From: Thiocapsa roseilacustris
Lineage (GTDB): Bacteria; Pseudomonadota; Gammaproteobacteria; Chromatiales; Chromatiaceae
Length of the DNA stretch: 64,000 nt
Assembly: GCF_041903755.1 (NCBI RefSeq)
Contig: NZ_JBBWVE010000003.1
Span: 124,001-188,000, forward strand
Reading direction: 5' to 3'
In this document: positions 62,369 to 64,000 of the stretch, piece by piece
How positions within the stretch are numbered: position 1 is the stretch's first letter
Layout: the number at the start of each line of letters is the position of its first letter
Position numbers and translations under genes: made by a program
Notes under the pieces: model-generated
What the model saw: the letters and a program-made list of their open reading frames with translations, nothing else
Databases searched by the model: none
Told to the model about the DNA's origin: nothing

Positions 62369-64000
62369 ATGATCACAATATCGAGTCTACGCGCGCGATC
62401 GGTTGCTCTCTGTAGCTCCTCGCCGCCCACTTCGCGCCACAGAGCTGAAGGTCGGTTCTTAGGTGCTCTGTTAATGACTGCAATTTGTCTAGGGCAGGCT
62501 CAGGCATCGACGAGTCCCGATGAGATTGAGTATCGGAACGCAGCGGGTCGATGGATCATTCAGGGCGGCGACTTGGGCGTTTTCGAGAGCAGCGATAACG
62601 GAACAAGCTGGTTCCGACCGGCTGGTGCCGGGCTTAATCTGGCAGTCGTGAAGGAATGCGACGAGGAGACGACTGCGGGTAGTGTGGTCGCCTGCTGGAT
62701 GATGCCCGTCAATCTTAACACCATAGAGCCCGCTAACCTCGGCATATTGACGGATCTGTTGCCACGCGATACGGTTTTTGTGGATGCTTTTCCGGAGCCC
62801 GGCTTTGTGAGCGGCGAAGGCGATCGAGCGAGGTGGAGTGCGCTCTCGCTCGCTCCGGGTTTCAATTCGGACTGCTACTACGAATACCTCAACTGGAAGG
62901 TCGATCCCTTTGCCGGCCCGTTCAATCCGCAGACGAATCCAGTTTGTTCCGGAGACTTTCCTGGGTTCGAGCAAGCAACGATCTTTTATCTTAGTTATCG
63001 CGTCAATGTGCCTGTTCAGGCCGGCGCGAAACTGGTCAATACAGCGCGATTTAGCGCGGACGTTCCAGGTTTTTCGTTGGAGCAGGTCACCGCCGACTAT
63101 GTCACCTCGGTTCGAGGCGGTGCTGTCGCACTGGGATTGACCATCAGCGACAGCCCGGATCCTGCGGTTCCCGGGGAACAGGTGCTTTTCGATGTTTCCT
63201 ACGCCCATCTCAGCGAAAGCTCCGAGCCGCTTGCGAATGCCTGTATCTTGTCGCTGAACTATCCGGAGGGCTGGGGCGATCCGCAAATTTTTGACTTGGG
63301 CGATCTCGGACGGGGGCAAAATGGTCAAGTCCAGGGGGCTGCTACTGTGCCGCTCGCGGCTTTACCCGGTTTCCGTGGCACGACGATCGCGAGCCTAGAG
63401 TGCCTGCAGGGTGGAGTGAGTGCGTCTAATCAGACCCTTGTGAAGTCCGTCGACAACAACCCTCCGATTGCGGTTCCGGATAGGGTGACGCTCATGGTCG
63501 GAACGATAACCCCGATCGATGTGTTGGCGAACGATTCAGATGTTGATGAGGATTCGCTCGCTGTCGTCGCCATTACCCAGCCCCAAAAAGGCACGGTATC
63601 GCTTCAAGCCGGAGGTCTCGGCGTTTTCTATCAATCGAAAGCCGATGCGGAAGGGGTCGATAGCTTCACCTACAGTATCTCGGACGGGCGAGGTGGATTA
63701 TCGACTGCGAACGTGTCGGTTACCGTCATCGGTTCAACGGGCGTTAAGCCACTTAGTTTAACTGCTCGACCGATTTCACGACTCGGAATCCGTAATCTGT
63801 TTGCCGTCAGCGACGCCGTGCCGGAACGCAAGGTCACTTTCTGGTGGAGTAGAGTGCCTCAGTACCCGCCTGCCATTACGAGTTGCGGGCAACTGGCCTC
63901 CTTAGTCAATCCGAATATCAAGAGAGCTGACGTGATAGCCTCGGATTCGGGTACCGCAGAGTCGGTAAAGTCGATCCTTAAGAAACCGATCTGGATACTC
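62369..64000 (+). CDS. cadherin-like secreted or surface protein (partial, 3' end outside window)
   Basis: From ATG at 62369 the frame stays open for 544 codons to the window end. A signal peptide (FLGALLMTAICLGQAQA) is followed by a Cys-containing region of unknown type and then a tandem-Ig/cadherin-like domain around residues 365-450: NPPIAVPDRVTLM, IDVLANDSDVDEDSL and DSFTYSISDGRGG are the VLAND/Y-D-G signature of Big_9-type repeats. Such domains occur in large bacterial adhesins and calcium-binding surface proteins. Codon use is a little less GC-rich than in neighbours. The protein very likely continues beyond the window. Confidence 0.85.
   Translation, partial: MITISSLRARSVALCSSSPPTSRHRAEGRFLGALLMTAICLGQAQASTSPDEIEYRNAAGRWIIQGGDLGVFESSDNGTSWFRPAGAGLNLAVVKECDEETTAGSVVACWMMPVNLNTIEPANLGILTDLLPRDTVFVDAFPEPGFVSGEGDRARWSALSLAPGFNSDCYYEYLNWKVDPFAGPFNPQTNPVCSGDFPGFEQATIFYLSYRVNVPVQAGAKLVNTARFSADVPGFSLEQVTADYVTSVRGGAVALGLTISDSPDPAVPGEQVLFDVSYAHLSESSEPLANACILSLNYPEGWGDPQIFDLGDLGRGQNGQVQGAATVPLAALPGFRGTTIASLECLQGGVSASNQTLVKSVDNNPPIAVPDRVTLMVGTITPIDVLANDSDVDEDSLAVVAITQPQKGTVSLQAGGLGVFYQSKADAEGVDSFTYSISDGRGGLSTANVSVTVIGSTGVKPLSLTARPISRLGIRNLFAVSDAVPERKVTFWWSRVPQYPPAITSCGQLASLVNPNIKRADVIASDSGTAESVKSILKKPIWIL

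Overview
The window is 64 kb of GC-rich, densely coded chromosome from a gammaproteobacterium, most likely a purple sulfur bacterium of the Chromatiaceae (inference). The inference rests on a type I phosphoribulokinase (Calvin cycle), a complete rnfABCDGE operon, a group 3b-type NiFe hydrogenase locus, a class III (anaerobic) ribonucleotide reductase and a KaiB homologue beside ordinary gammaproteobacterial housekeeping genes (glnE, ilvE, pyrC, miaB-ybeZ-ybeY-corC, rlmJ, metG, dcd). I see no rRNA, tRNA, CRISPR array, prophage or intact insertion sequence.

Layout. 0-0.8 kb: a heavy-metal-associated (HMA2-like) protein cut by the window edge, coupled to a small membrane protein. 1-7.4 kb: mutarotase, glnE, ilvE, a small zinc-finger protein and pyrC. 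7.4-8.1 kb: repeat-rich spacer. 8.1-13 kb: one 1614-residue secreted protein with MopE-type calcium-binding motifs. 13.5-16.6 kb: an eroded hydrogenase operon (beta subunit, gamma subunit lacking its C-terminus, no small subunit, large subunit lacking its C-terminus, maturation protease). 17-25 kb: a DUF302 lipoprotein, CbiX, a response regulator missing half its receiver, a hybrid kinase, KaiB and a GGDEF/EAL protein. 24.8-28.9 kb: nrdG, a separately encoded glycyl-radical domain, and nrdD carrying an intein, behind tandem NrdR boxes. 29-34 kb: miaB-ybeZ-ybeY-corC and a periplasmic RNase T2. 34.3-38.6 kb: rlmJ, phosphoribulokinase and an RpfC-like hybrid kinase. 38.7-44 kb: rnf operon. 44-50 kb: metG, apbC/mrp, dcd and a GT4 glycosyltransferase. 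50-56.2 kb: Pho-box-controlled pstS-pstCAB-phoU. 56-64 kb: secreted proteins, namely a trypsin-like protease broken by one TAG codon, a GPGGR-repeat protein, two alpha/beta hydrolases converging tail to tail, and a cadherin-like adhesin running off the end.

How the genes work together. rnf, prk, nrdDG and the hydrogenase remnants fit a facultatively anaerobic, redox-flexible autotroph. pst-phoU is a complete phosphate module with a PhoB site and an attenuating terminator after pstS. miaB-ybeZ-ybeY-corC is the conserved tRNA and ribosome maturation operon. Several loci are decaying (hydrogenase, the regulator near kaiB, the protease). At least four families of short repeats lie between genes: a 108-bp GGTTGTGC element, a roughly 250-bp element derived from a REP-associated transposase, CTGACGG heptamer arrays and CTCCGTG palindromes.
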